NCBI RefSeq assembly: GCF_008831285.2
Contig: NC_045148.1
Location: 744,001-808,000 of the forward strand
From: Nymphaea colorata
Lineage: Eukaryota; Streptophyta; Magnoliopsida; Nymphaeales; Nymphaeaceae
Reading direction: 5' to 3'
DNA length: 64,000 nt
Shown one piece after another: positions 12,267 through 25,751 of this stretch. The notes under the pieces were generated by a model. That model saw only the letters and a program-made list of their open reading frames with translations. It was not told where the DNA came from and did not search any database. The first letter of the stretch is position 1; each line of letters starts with the position of its first letter. A program made the position numbers and the translations under genes.

Positions 12267-12604
12267 CTAATTGGCACGATCTCTAATAACATCAAGGCCC
12301 ATTTCAGTAGGGTCAGTTGCTTGCAGTTCAACCTAGATTCCATCAAGTTCTCTCTTGAACCTGTCCTTCGAACTAGCATACAGCATCTTGCTAAATCATA
12401 AACAGCATATCAGCACTCATCTGTTGGCAGGTTTGCAGTGAAATCCTCATAGCTTTGGTTTGGCTCCCCAAGTTTCTCAAGAATGACCTGCTTGAGCTTC
12501 TCCTCAATCTTGAAAACTATGAAGCGGTAAGTCCGTTTTGCCTTCAACTCTAAGAATTTCAGTTTGCAGTCATCATTGACTGCCATGCCTGATGCAGCAT
12601 TGGC
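12267..12604 (-). pseudogene. Actin-depolymerizing factor (ADF/cofilin) pseudogene
   Basis: Read on the minus strand, the sequence after the acceptor TGTAG at 12605 encodes [20 protein letters not shown], then [12 protein letters not shown] and [10 protein letters not shown]. This is the N-terminal half of a plant ADF, which severs and depolymerises actin filaments. In ADF genes the first exon is typically just the ATG codon, which explains why this piece starts at residue 2. The copy is broken. TGA stands where DECRYAV needs Arg. The segment from about YAVYDF to just before SKMLYASSKDRFKREL, including the usual intron, is deleted. A TAG follows ELDGI. The end GLDVIRDRAN then TAG (12267-12269) survives. 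The long actin-binding helix is still legible but out of frame. Family identification is very secure. Confidence 0.9.
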
Positions 12605-13442
12605 CTACATCGCCAAAAAGAAAATTGTTCAACATTGAGAATCTTTCTGTTTGCTTATGAAGAAGAAGTAGTGTAGTTAATGAGTATAATCAAGAACAAG
12701 TTTTCATAGACATTCTCAAAAAACAAATAAAAATTCGAATGTTTGTAAATGGTAAAAACAGGGCGACTATGCTCAAAGTTCAAACCCATGTGAGGTATAC
12801 ATGCTAAGGGATCACGACTTCACGATTCAGGTATTGTTTCCGAAAGGTATACCTATCCATAACCATATGTATAAACAGAAGTGCAAAATCCAATCACCAG
12901 AAGGTGCCTGAATTTCAAGCGAAGTGCAAAAGTTGAAGCAATTTTATCTCCGTACAGAGGGTTCTTACCAAAAAAAAAAAAAAAAAACGCACAAATCTCC
13001 TATTCAACCTTAAGCAGCACCATAACATACACAATGTTCGACGGCGAAACATGTAAGCCAGGAGCCATATAACCAGGCAAAAGGGAACTGATCAAAATAA
13101 AAGAAAAAAAAAGCAGAAATGACGGAATTAAAAGCATAAAACCAAACCCTTTTGATCAACCTCCCGCCAAAGCCAGGAGCCACACCCCAAAAAGGAAAAA
13201 AAAAAAGAAGCATTAACACAAGCCAAACCAAACCCTAAGAGCAGATCGCCATGCAATTCCTAAGATCAACCTCCCGACAGCCTTCAGTCACTCCCATCAA
13301 AACTTCATAAGCTATATCTCATATAAACCCCGATCGATTAATCAGAAACGAAAACATGTGTAAATCACATTTAAAAAAAGAAGAAACGGAAAAAGCAAAG
13401 AGGGAAAAGCGTCTGAGATTCGCTCCACTCAGAAAATCGGAC

Positions 13443-13618
13443 CTGGGGAGAAGAGGCTTCTGCCGATCGGTGCTGTAGACCAGAGAGCCAGAGTTGCCGA
13501 GATTAATGGCGACGCTTCTGGTTGTGTTGGAAGCGAGGTAGTCGATCAGAGCCCTGTCGTTCTTCAGGCAGGTGCAGACTGGGCTCTTCGCCACCGATTC
13601 CTCAAGCACTGCCAACAT
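13443..13618 (-). pseudogene. Orphan first exon of a DUF3700 / TSJT1-like gene
   Basis: The minus strand from ATG at 13618 reads MLAVLEESVAKSPVC, later SVAINLGNSGSLVYS and RQKPLLPR, ending at a donor (CCCAG then GTCCGA) at 13442. This is the N-terminus of the stem-specific TSJT1-like / aluminium-induced family with a glutamine-amidotransferase-like DUF3700 domain. No following exon (expected to start with an LFAVVDD-like sequence) is found downstream on this strand. About 840 bp further on come the ADF remains instead. I read it as a displaced or truncated fragment. It could also donate a transcription start to the ADF remains, but the phases do not match (2 versus 0). Confidence 0.6.
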
Positions 13619-14436
13619 CCTTCCAAGCCGAGCGAGCGATAGAGAGAGAAATAGAAATAAAGACAGAGATAGACGAAGCGCAAGCGAAGAAGAAGAAGAG
13701 GGATAAGATCAACAATGGACCAAACAACGGAACTTCTCTGTGGGTTTGAGGACTCATTCGCTAAGATTCGCTCAGCCACCGCAAAGCAACGGTGAGGGTT
13801 GAAGCAACAGCGGAGGACGAAGACGACAAGATGAAGACGAGCGGAGCCCGACGCGAAGGAGGAAGACGAGCAGAGCCCGACCCGCGATGAGTCTAACAGG
13901 CAGAAAAGAAAAAAACCGGAAACATATTGCCACCTCGCGGTGGAAACATGTTTCCAAAAAAATATTTCTCAGGCTCTTGTTTTTCTCTTACTTTACGGTA
14001 GTTGTGGACTTTTGACTTTATATATATATATGTTTGCACGTCACAATCTCATGATCCACAAGCTCTACTAATGTTGAGAACTGATCAACTTATGTTTATC
14101 ATGTTTACATGTTCTGGTTATGAAATGTGCCTATCTAAATACTTGAGAGTCATGCTGCTTGTGTTACTTTTTGAGATCAAGACAAAGAGCAAAGTGTAGA
14201 CCCATGTCACATAGCTACGGTATGGGTGCTGGTACAAGTACGGGGAAGCGGGTACTTTTAGCCAGCAAAATATAAATGAAACTAGCGAAACAGGTGAATA
14301 TAAATGAAGCCAAAAAAACATGGCAGTTCAAACATAATTATATGCATTAAATCAGCAAAAGAAGTAACATAAATATAAGAAACAATGGCACGGCGTGAGA
14401 TTGATTTCAAATCAGAGAGCGTGGGAAAGGGATGAC

Positions 14437-16611
14437 CTTGTAGGATCATGCAAACCAGGATACCCATAGAACTGATAAGCAATGGAAAGGACCGTGGCAA
14501 GTCATGGTCAACACCAAATGATGATATTGAGGCAGCAAAAAGCGCTGCACAAGACGATTCTGCATAAGGGCCAAACAGATCTGAACCCATCCCTGCGATC
14601 TCTCCAACATTGTGACTAACATTGTCTGCAATAACCTGCATATCAATAGCAAAGAAAGTCCGTTAGATGCAGGTCCACAGCTCAAAGTAACGTAAAGCAC
14701 AACGAAGCTGTGTAGCAACAAAATGCTTCCATAAGAAACCAAATGGGTGCTAACCAGAAACTGAGAGATCCTGTCTTTTCATAAAAAACTAAGTGCAAAA
14801 AGAGGAGTGGACTCATAACCCAAAAAAGCTGAGAAACCTTTTACAGCTAAAGAAGAATGCCAAAAATTGACAGGCTTCCATCAACCATCAAGCTCTGTTT
14901 AGTTACAGGTTCGCAAAACTAAAAATTCCACAGAAGAACTTACAGCTGGGTTACACGGATCGTCTTCAGGAATATTTTTCTCCACCTTGCCAACAAGGTC
15001 AGCACCAACATCTGCAGCTTTAGTATATATCCCACCACCTACTCTACCAAATAGGGCCATTGAAGAACCACCAAGGCCATAGCCAGTAATTGCTTCATAA
15101 AGGCCCTCCCAGTCATCCACGTAATACAATTTAAACAGATAAATTACAACAAAGAGTACCAATAGTCCATTGGCAGCAAGCAGGAAACCCATGACAGAAC
15201 CAGACCTGAAGGCCACAACAAAAAGCTCTGTTAACCCCCCTTTCTTGCTTCTAGTGTAGTTCTTGCATTTGCATATGTTGCAATCTTCATGCCAAGAAAA
15301 CCAGAAAATACAGAGGTTAAGGCCCCGAGAAGGAATGCAATGGTGCTGAATACAGCATTTGCAAGTGCAGCCTGTGCAGGTTTGCACAGCTTCTGTTCAT
15401 CATAGAGCACACGGTTCTGGATGTGTGCTAAAGCCTTTCACTGAACCCAGGAACAAGAATATAAATGCGCCAAAAACAACCATGAAAACACCGAGATACT
15501 TGTATTGGGTGAACAAGAAGGACGTTGCTCCTGCAGAGAATAGAGAAGAGCCAGTCTCAGCCTCACAGGAAGAGGTAATTTAAGCTATCTCAGAAGTGCT
15601 TCACATTATACCAGTTATGGAGATACCAGGGGAATAATGATCAAAAGAACTAACTTACTCTTCAACAAACATTTAATATCCCAATCAAGAAACAGGAACG
15701 ATCTCACCTAAATAGATTCTGTAAAGTTGATCCTGGTGATGTACCCTTCACAAGGACTTCATGTATGAACATGGCATAAAGGAAAATCAAGTACCTTATT
15801 CCTTATACAATTAGCATATGGCATAATAGGTCATCATTATCTTCGTGTCATACACCACCAACACGGTGGCCAGATTGAACTCTATAATGGTACTTAGCAG
15901 GAGACCAAGTAAAAGTTGGTCTGAGACTCTGAGTTAAAGAAGAGCATCTAAACACGAAACTGAGGTTTGTGTTCACTCTTTTGCCTGCTTTATGCATAAT
16001 TCTATAAAATTTCCTTGGAAATCTAGCAGCGATCACCAAACCTTGTTGTCATTGCATAGTAAAGGAAAAAGATTAATCAGTGTACTGCAAGTAAAAATAA
16101 GAAATTCAGAGACCATGAACTAGAAAAAAGTTGAAGACAACGGCTTTGTTTTATTTATGTATAAAATTAAATTAAACAACGCAAACACGTGATTTAAACA
16201 TATCAAATGTGTGATCGACTATATGAGTTCCGCCTCTAATTGGCTCATGAAACCGACCCCAATTCAAGGACATAAAAACAAAGAACTTGCAAATCATTGA
16301 CACGATGAACAGTAATGCCCCTCACGAACCCAACCATAAAAGCGCGCTAAATTACTCATACATATGGATATGGCATTCTGAATCTCACAGCACTTAGTCA
16401 CGACCACGTTGGCCTCGACACCCTCTTCCTCTTCGTGTCCCAACAACGCCTCTGCAATCCTTCCTTCCGATGGTTGGCGGTCCAGAGAAAGCCTGATTCG
16501 GGACACCAGAAACCATTGGTACAGAGCAAACACGATTCCGATAACCGCAATCACCGGAATGAAGATATACGCAAAGAGTTCGCCAACTCGAGCAGAACCC
16601 ATTGACCTCAT
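14437..16611 (-). pseudogene. Truncated type I vacuolar H+-pyrophosphatase pseudogene
   Basis: Minus-strand exons at 16611-16362, 15530-14944 and 14635-14437 match the first third or so of AVP1/VHP-type proton-pumping pyrophosphatases. Exon 1 has a membrane segment (IPVIAVIGIVFALYQWFLVS) and EEEEGV. Exon 2 has [40 protein letters not shown] and [12 protein letters not shown]. Exon 3 has [18 protein letters not shown]. The lesions are many. The exon 1/2 junction now makes TGA. A frameshift falls before YDEQKLCKP. An extra G after LEARKG shifts the frame again. The substrate-binding DNVGDNVGD motif reads DNVSHNVGE. All exons after GILVCM are missing. It cannot encode a working pump. Confidence 0.9.
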
Positions 16612-16689
16612 AGCAGGAAGGAAGAAGGAGGCGGCGAATCCCCGCGCCCGGTTCAAAAGGCCGGGAAAGTAAGCAACGTCATTACGGAA

Positions 16690-17269
16690 TAATCCCTAGA
16701 TTTTTAAAATATTCTAATATAAGCCACATGCGTCACAATTTTGTAATTTTGTCCTCTTTTATTTATACATACCAACATACCATGCGTTAAGGGTTGAAAG
16801 TTAAAAGTGGCCATAGTTATTTTACTCCCTATGGTCAACAATTAACAGATCATCTGGTAGGCAAATCAGTTCTTATTTCTTTTATTTCAATTATGCACAT
16901 TAATTTTTTTATTAACATTTGGTACAGCAATTTTGAAATGTACAAACTTTATAGGTTCCTAATAAAAAATAAAAAGACAAGGCATTTCTCTCTTACTGCA
17001 CTTGATCCTAGCCAAAACATTTCTCCCTTTATCATATGCAAGAAAAATGAATAAGAAATTAAAAGTTTGAACTACACAATTTCATTGAAAAAACTAAAAC
17101 AATTGGGGAGGAAATTTTTCTTACTGCCCTGTGATGCGAACCGGGTCTAGGCCCACTGAACCTTGGTTAGGAGAGGCAAAGGCCTTGATCGAGCTTCACC
17201 CTGGAGTCTTAGAAGTGAACCTAGCAGCTCATAACTAAATTTTTTGGTCTTCCATAGTTTTCTCTCAAG

Positions 17270-17315
<46 letters not shown>

Positions 17316-18182
17316 AGAGAGAGAGAGAGAGAGGGAGAGAGGGAAATTGAAATACTACCTCTATAGTTGGATAGTCATTTTTATATTTTGTATCATTAAA
17401 TAGCCTTTAGTTGAGCCGTAGGTTTTTCTGGCTCACCTGGAAAAACTCTTAAAAACACAGATCTTTTTAGACTAAAGGAAGAAAATCTGTCTTCTAATAA
17501 AAAATTTCCTCCATTAATTAATGTGTCCATATTAGTCCAATCATCAAATATTAATTATGTAAGTAATGATATGTTCAAAATTTAAACCAGAGAAAATCTC
17601 AAGACAAACGTAAATTTTTCATAGCAAGGATACAAAAGCATAAAGATTCAAGTCTTAGTAACCAACACCACTACCTGGAAGAATTTATATTTCCAAGATA
17701 ACTATATATGGAAACTACAATTTTGATTTGGTGCACATGATTCTGCTTCTGAATTTCTCAAACTACCTCGGAGCTTTGTTCTCCGTCTTGTATGATACAA
17801 GTAAGGTGGTTTGGTTCAGAAGTCAAACTATAATTTTTTTTTATGAGACACTAAATATATAGTTAACAATCAAATCTACCTAAGTTCATCAGGCAGTAAC
17901 TTGTGCCCGTAAGGCTGCTCCATACAACTGGACCCAAGTTAACCTAAATCAAAATATAAAATTTAAAGTTTCAAAATATCTCCGTGAAGATTGTGCCACA
18001 CGGACACCTCACCTAACTTGGTTTGGTCATGTCATGAAACCGTGTTTCAAGTTGTTAAACTGAAACATGCCTGCAGAAAACTTTTTAAGCACCCAGTATT
18101 CATATGGGCAGCACCCAACATTAAGCATTCTTAAAGCAAACATTGGATTTCAAGCAGCTCCTTAAGATAAGGATCATCATTC

Positions 18183-18213
<31 letters not shown>

Positions 18214-18579
18214 CTCCAGTTTATTGCGTTCTTTCCAGGCTCTATCTTTTACCACCTACTAGATCTTATTGTGTTTTCTATAAATTATATCGGGTTTTCC
18301 AATATCTTACATAAAAAATCTACTAATTTATCAAGTTTTCCAGTGACTTCTGTTCTAGAAGGTTAATTAGATCACCTGATCGGCTCACTTCCTGAAAACT
18401 GAGTTTTATGAAAACCAAGGTTCTTGTAAAACCTGGTTCCGGCGTGACCGAAAACTTGGTTTTCTCATATTTAATGAAGAATGAATTTAACAATAAACTC
18501 TATGAATTAGATCTAAACATCATACCAACAAAAGGATTTTGCTGCAAACTGCTTCATTAATTTACTATTAGGTGCTTTC
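16690..18579. other. AT-rich spacer without genes
   Basis: No coding series is visible. It contains the compound microsatellite near 17271 and an (AT)n run near 18185-18210. Short open frames lack any familiar motif. Confidence 0.7.
17271..17340. repeat. (TA)n-(GA)n compound microsatellite
   Basis: About 20 TA units are followed, after TCTA, by about 10 GA units with a GG interruption. Confidence 0.95.
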
Positions 18580-18587
18580 ATTTATAG

Positions 18588-18937
18588 CTATGTCACACGG
18601 GTGCGGATGCGATACGGGTGCGGATACGGCAATTTCAAAATTTTCGGATACGCGGACACGACTACATTAAATATTCTAAAAAATGATAAAATTAAAAAAA
18701 ACATTAAATTAATAGTTCACTCTTACAATCTTGTGAGAAAATGTGTTTTATCACAAAAGTACTGAATATTTGAAAGGATTGTTCATGGAAATAATTGGAT
18801 GCATCACAAAAAATTGATAAAATGAAAAAAAAAACATTAAATTTTTATTTTTTATTTTTTGCCGTGTCCTAGCCGAGTCCCGTGTCGGCGAGTCGACACG
18901 GGTATGCGGCCTCTTTAGCCGCATCCGTGTGACATAG
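18588..18937. mobile_element. hAT-type MITE, CTATGTCACACGG family, copy 1
   Basis: This 350-bp element begins CTATGTCACACGGGTGCGG and ends CCGCATCCGTGTGACATAG, near-perfect terminal inverted repeats. It is flanked by a perfect 8-bp target duplication, ATTTATAG, at 18580-18587 and 18938-18945. The 8-bp duplication points to hAT-type transposition. The centre is AT-rich and non-coding. A longer relative lies at 48262-49176, and remnants occur near 14205-14265 and 44765-44850. Confidence 0.93.
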
Positions 18938-18945
18938 ATTTATAG

Positions 18946-20324
<1,379 letters not shown>

Positions 20325-20518
20325 TGTTGACGCAACGGTTACTCTGCGGCGAGAGGGAAGTTGACAGACCTTTCTCTTGTGGAGCAATTTTTCCTTTGTT
20401 GCTTCTTTCCTTTGTTGGTCTCATCCGTTCCCTCCATTATATGTTTGTAAGGTGAACCACCAAAAAAAAAAAAAAAATGAAAAGAAAAAAAGAGGTCTGG
20501 TTTTGTTCTCTGGTGACA
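20325..20518 (+). repeat. 5' LTR of copia element
   Basis: It starts TGTTGACGCAACGGTTACTC and ends GTGACA next to the primer-binding site. It shares TTTTTCCTTTGTTGCTTCTT and CATTATATGTTTGTAAGGTG with the 3' copy. The A-rich run near 20461 is longer here than in the other copy. Confidence 0.9.
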
Positions 20519-20530
20519 TGGTATCAGAGC
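20519..20530 (+). promoter_or_regulatory. Primer-binding site (tRNA-iMet)
   Basis: TGGTATCAGAGC matches the 3' end of plant initiator methionine tRNA in complement, the usual primer for copia reverse transcription. It abuts the 5' LTR. Confidence 0.9.
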
Positions 20531-21399
20531 AGCGTTACGATGGCCTATTCTTGATTCAATCATCCCGTTCGTTCATTGTGCATTCTAATTGATGACTCAA
20601 TGACCCAAACGAAGAATTGAGGGGATTAGGTGTTCTGCCGAAAACAGAGGACCAGCGGCTTGGAGAATCATCGACTAGTTCCTCTCAGATTTGGAAATTC
20701 CTAAATTCTGCTGAAGGGATCAACCATCGTTCAAGGATTATACTCTTCCGCCTCAATCCCTATTGGGTGCAGCGAACGCCCAAATCGTCGTTTTTTTTTC
20801 CTCTTCGCCTATTACCATCTGCTTCAGCAAACGAAGTGTTCGTCTTTTCCAGTCTGTGAAAGGTGTTCTGCCAGAAATCAGAGGACCGGTGGCCTGGAGA
20901 ACCACCGACTGCAATTATTGGAAGAGGAAATCAGGCGCAACTTCTCTCCTCACGCGTTTTTGACTGGAGACAGATCTAGAGCTGATATTTGGGGCGATTA
21001 TTCCTCAGCATCTTGGTTATCATCTGACCATTTTTCATAGCGATTGGAGTTCTTGGTGATTTTATAAATTTCTGCGAGCATTGCTGATTTTTTAGCATCG
21101 CTAGTCACAGCACCGTCTGCATTTTTTCTTGTTAACCTCTACTCCACCTGCTCGGGTGGATACGGACAGCAGACACCAAAAGAAAACAAAGATCTCGTGC
21201 TCCTTCCTTCGTCCTGCTTGCCTTTGCAGAAAGGGAAAGCCAAGAAATTTCAGAGAAGAGGGAAGCAAGCGACCTTTCTTTTTTCCTTGCTCATCACACC
21301 GCAGATCTGAAGCACGCGACCTCACTGGACATTGAAGACGTGGGCCAGTCGTTCTTTTATCCAAGAAGCAAGGGGCATTTCATCTTTGTTTTCAACACA

Positions 21400-24300
21400 G
21401 AAGCGCATCCGCCTTCCTTCCCATCAAATCATATGACGGTGGATCCAGCCAGAGTAATCATCCAAGAAAATCAGCCGCTTAAGATCACAACAACTCTTTT
21501 TTTAGACATGGACTACATCAGCTGGTTTTCAAGGCAGCAAAGCTCTTTTTAAGTGGTAAAGGAAAAGTCGGCTATATCACCTGAACCTAAACCTATCGAT
21601 CCTAAGTATGCAGAAAACGATATGGTTATGTCTTGGTTATACAATTTCATGGAGTCTCAAATCAGTAAGGGGTTTATGTTCATGGAAACAGTCAAAGAAA
21701 TGTGGGATGCCGTTAAAGAAGTCTACGGTGAGCAAAACAACACCACCCGTATCTATAAATTGCAAAATGAAATCACTAGGTTTATACGTCAAGATAAACC
21801 ATTTAATGTGTATGTGGTTACTCTTCGAGGGATGTTTGATTAAATGCTTATGTATTGACCGCCCCCTGTTGATCTCAAGATCCAACATCAACGTCATGAA
21901 AAAGACAAAATTTTTAAACTTCTTGGTGGGCTTAGTCAAGATTATGAACATCTTTGTAGCCAAGTTCTTATGACGACCCCCCTTCCATCATTTAATTCTG
22001 TTTGTGCTATGATCCAACGTGAGGAAACTCGTAGAAAATTGATGATTTCCAACCCTATTATATTCAATGACAAACCTATTGAGCATCTAGACAAAGTTAC
22101 ATATCTTTCTAAAGGGCAAGGTCCATCAAGAAACAAATCATCGACTGGGTCTACATCTCATGATCGGCTTAAAAATCGATCTCGCTTCAAGTGCACTTAT
22201 TGTCATAAACTTCGCCACACACGAGGCAAATGTTGGAGCCTCGTTGGCAAGCTTCCACATGACAAAGGAGTTTCTCAAAAGCCAAACAAAGAGGACACGA
22301 CAACCCACTTTGTCACTAAAGAAGAGATGATAAATTTTTTTTCTCAAATGACAAAGACAAATTTGGTATCACCTCAACCAATCTCTGATGCAGTCAACAC
22401 TGACGATTCAGGTACATCTTTTGCTTTCTCTTTACATTCTCCTATCATAAATTGGGTAGTGGACTCCGGTGCCAGTGAACACATGACCAACCAGCCAACC
22501 ATCTTAAAAAAATTTAAAAATTTTAAACATGTTTTTACTGCTGATGGCTCAGCAAGGTGGGTTGTTGGCTCAAGTCGCATGAAATTGCTTTGTGATAGAA
22601 AGGACTATGAAGTTCTTCATGTTCCTAATCTTTTTACTAGTCTTCTATCTGTAAGCAAGATTACTCATGCTCATAATTGCATTACAATTTTCTCGGCTAA
22701 GGATGTTGTTTTTGAGGACAAGGAATCAAAGAAGGTGATTGGTAGAAGCGTTCAAGGCGGTGGCTTATATTTTTTAGATTCTAAAACTTTTGCTTCCTCT
22801 ACTGAACAATTTGGTTTGTGGCATTCTAGATTAGGCCACGCTTCTCATAAAATTGTTTGAACATTATTCCCTCAGTTATTTATTTCTACAAAATCTTGTG
22901 ATACTTGTGAATTCGCAAAGTCTACTCGTTTGCCTTTTAATAATGTTGTCGATCGTAGTTTGATCTTGTTCATTCTGACGTGTGGGGTCCCGCTCCGCTC
23001 GATTCTATATCTGGATTTCGATATTGTGTGACATTTATTGATGATAAGTCAAGGGTAACATGGATATATTTTTTAAAACACAAGCATGAGGTTTCTAAAA
23101 TTTTTTAAAATTTCTATCAAACTATTTTGACTGAATTTGGGATAAAGATCAAACATATTCGTTCTGACAATGATGGTGAGTATCTTAATGAAGTATTGCA
23201 AGATTTTTTATCACAAAAAGGAATATTGTCTCAAACAACGTGTACAGGCACACCACAACAAAATGGTGTCACTGAAAGGAAGAATCGTCATCTTCTGAAT
23301 GTCGCACGTGCTTTGATGTTCCACATGAATATGCCAGATGAATATTGGGCAGAGGCCATCGCTACATCATGCTACATAATTAATCATCTTCCCAAGAAAC
23401 TTGACAATATGGCCCCAATGGCAATTTTGACCCAATGATGTGTCTCTGTCAGTCATTTGAAAGTGTTCGGGTGCAAGTGCTTTGTTCATCTTCAACAACA
23501 GTTTCGAAATAAGTTATAAAAACGTGTCATCAAGTGTGTCTTTGTTGGTTATTCCACTTCCAAAAAAGGTTTTAAGTGTTTTGATCCTACCACTAAAGAA
23601 GTTGTACATCTCAAGGAATGTCAAATTCTTTGAAGACGAGTCTTTCTTTTCTACACCAATCCATTGTGAGGGGAAGATGCAGAATCATAGTAACCACAAC
23701 CACAATGAATTTTGCCAACAGTATACTCCCAAGACCTTTTTTCCTGTTTTGATGGCTTCAATTCCAGCACCCTTCCTCCAGTTTTTTGCCCTGAAGTGAG
23801 TAGTCCTGAACCTCAAAATTGTGAGTCAACCACCTTGAGCCCACAAAGTCAAACTATTGACAATAACATACATGAAGGAAGAAGACCATCTAGAGCAGGG
23901 GCGGAGGGAGGGGGGGGGCCGCCTAGGCCATGGCCCCACCCTGGCAAAATGAAAAACAAAAATTTACTTTGAAAAAAAAAATTATTTTTTAATCACTCTA
24001 TGTATTTTTAGATTTAAATTTAGTTTGGCCCTACCGAGATCCAGAGGTTGGACTGCTCTGGCTCCGCCACTGATCTAGAGTGACACGACCACCCTCTAGG
24101 TTTAGTGATTTCTATATGTTCTGTTCCAATCTTGCTTACTCTAGCTCCAAACATCCCATTGAAAAACACATAGACTTTAGTAAATTGTCAACCAAGTACC
24201 AGCACTATGTATTCAACTCGTACTCTCTCCATGAACCTTCAACCTTTCAGAAAGCTAGTCTTGACCCTGAATGGCAGAAAGCCATGAATGAAGAGTTAAC

Positions 24301-25740
24301 AGTCTTAGAAAAGAATCAAACTTGGACTATAGTTCCTTTGCCTGATGGAAAGAAACCAGTGGGATGTCGGTGGATATACAAAATAAAATACAATAATGAT
24401 GGCAATGTGGATAGATACAAAGCCAGATTAGTTGCAAAAGGATATACCCAACAAAAAGATATTGACTTCACAGAGACCTTCGCCCCTGTTGCTAAAATGA
24501 ACTCTATTCGTATCATTCTATCAGTGGCAGCAAATAAAAATTGGGACTCATTTCAACTTGATGTCAAGAACGCTTTTTTGCATGGGAATCTAGAAGAAGA
24601 AGTTTATATGGATCCATTGCAAAGCGTCAAATATAAGTCTGGTTATGTTTGCAGACTCAAAAAATCTATTTATGGGCTAAAGCAGTCTCCACGTGCATGG
24701 TTCTTAAAACTCAGTAGTGTACTTATTGAGATCGGATTTAAGCAAAGTACTGCAGACTACTCTATGTTTGTCTCTCGCTCCCAGCAATGTGTTGTTATCT
24801 TATTGGTGTATGTCGATGACATTATTGTTATAGGAGACAATGTAGAACAAATGAAGAAAGTCAAAGCCATATTGCACTAAAAGTTTGAAATTAAGGATTT
24901 AGAGAAATTGAGATATTTTTTGGGTATTGAAGTCGCACATTTGGAGGAAGGCATTTTCTTATGTCAAAGAAAATACACATTGGATCTTCTCAAAGAAACA
25001 AGATTCCTGGGAGCTAAGCTGAGTTCGACTCCTCTTGTCCTCAACTACAAAATTAGAAAAGACGATGGGAAACCAATTCAAGATGTTCAAGGCTTTCGAT
25101 GACTTATCGGAAAGCTAATTTATTTAACTATAACTCAGCCAAACATCACATTTGCAGTCAACATGATAAGCCAAGTCATGCAAAGTTCACGGTCTATACA
25201 TTTGGAAGCTATTCATCGTATTCTCAAATATTTAAAGGCGAGTTCAGGAAAATGAATTTTAATGAAACGGAACAATAACCTTGAAGTGATTGGATACACT
25301 GATGCAGACTTGGCTGGAGATCAGAGTGGTAGAAAGTCTACCACCGAATTTTGTACTATGGTGGGAGGTAACCTTGTCACATGGAAAAGCAAAAAGCATA
25401 ATGTGGTAGCTAGATCCAGTGCAGAAGCCGAGTATAGAGCTATGGCTACATGTGCCAGTGAGCTTGTATGGGTCAAAGCGCTTCTTCTTGATATGAGAAT
25501 CAAAATTGAAAAACCTATGAGTCTCATGTGCGACAACATGACAACCATTCATATTGGTGCAAATCTAGTATTCCATAAACGCACTAAGCATATCGAGGTT
25601 GATTGTCATTTTATTCGTGAAAAAATTCAGAACAAAACCATATGTACTCCTCATGTTGGTACCCAATATCAATTGGCAGATATATTTACTAAAGCTCCTA
25701 AGAAAGAAGCGCCATCAATGGGACATCAGCTCTCCAACTT
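21400..25740 (+). pseudogene. Broken copia gag-pol polyprotein
   Basis: Domains in order: gag (NDMVMSWLYNFMESQISKG near 21616), CCHC zinc knuckle C-x2-C-x4-H-x4-C at 22192-22233, aspartic protease VVDSGASEHMT near 22457, GAG-pre-integrase LWHSRLGHASH near 22815, integrase with SDNDGEY and GTPQQNGVTER (22970-23440), reverse transcriptase from about 24250 with YVDD at 24809-24820, and RNase H with YTDADLAGD near 25288 and RSSAEAEYRAM near 25410. Frame breaks are seen at about 21545, 21842, 22858, 23107, 23435, 24880, 25100 and 25253, besides the MITE insertion. It cannot make a working polyprotein. Confidence 0.9.
23896..24072. mobile_element. hAT-type MITE, CAGGGGCGGAG family, copy 1, nested in copia
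   Basis: This 177-bp element begins CAGGGGCGGAGG and ends GGCTCCGCCACTG, imperfect terminal inverted repeats. A perfect 8-bp target duplication, ATCTAGAG, lies at 23888-23895 and 24073-24080. It splits the copia coding region between integrase and reverse transcriptase, so it arrived after the retrotransposon. Two relatives lie at 44417 and 45447. Confidence 0.95.
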
Positions 25741-25751
25741 GAGGAGGAGAT

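Larger units (their letters stand above)
11461..13972. mobile_element. Candidate gene-fragment-carrying element with short inverted ends
   Basis: CTGAGAAATAT at 11461-11471 is matched by ATATTTCTCAG at 13962-13972. Between them lie pieces of two unrelated genes on the same strand (ADF and a DUF3700-type first exon). This is what a Pack-type transposon would look like, but I see no matching target-site duplication and the inverted ends are short and AT-rich, so chance is a real alternative. Confidence 0.2.
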
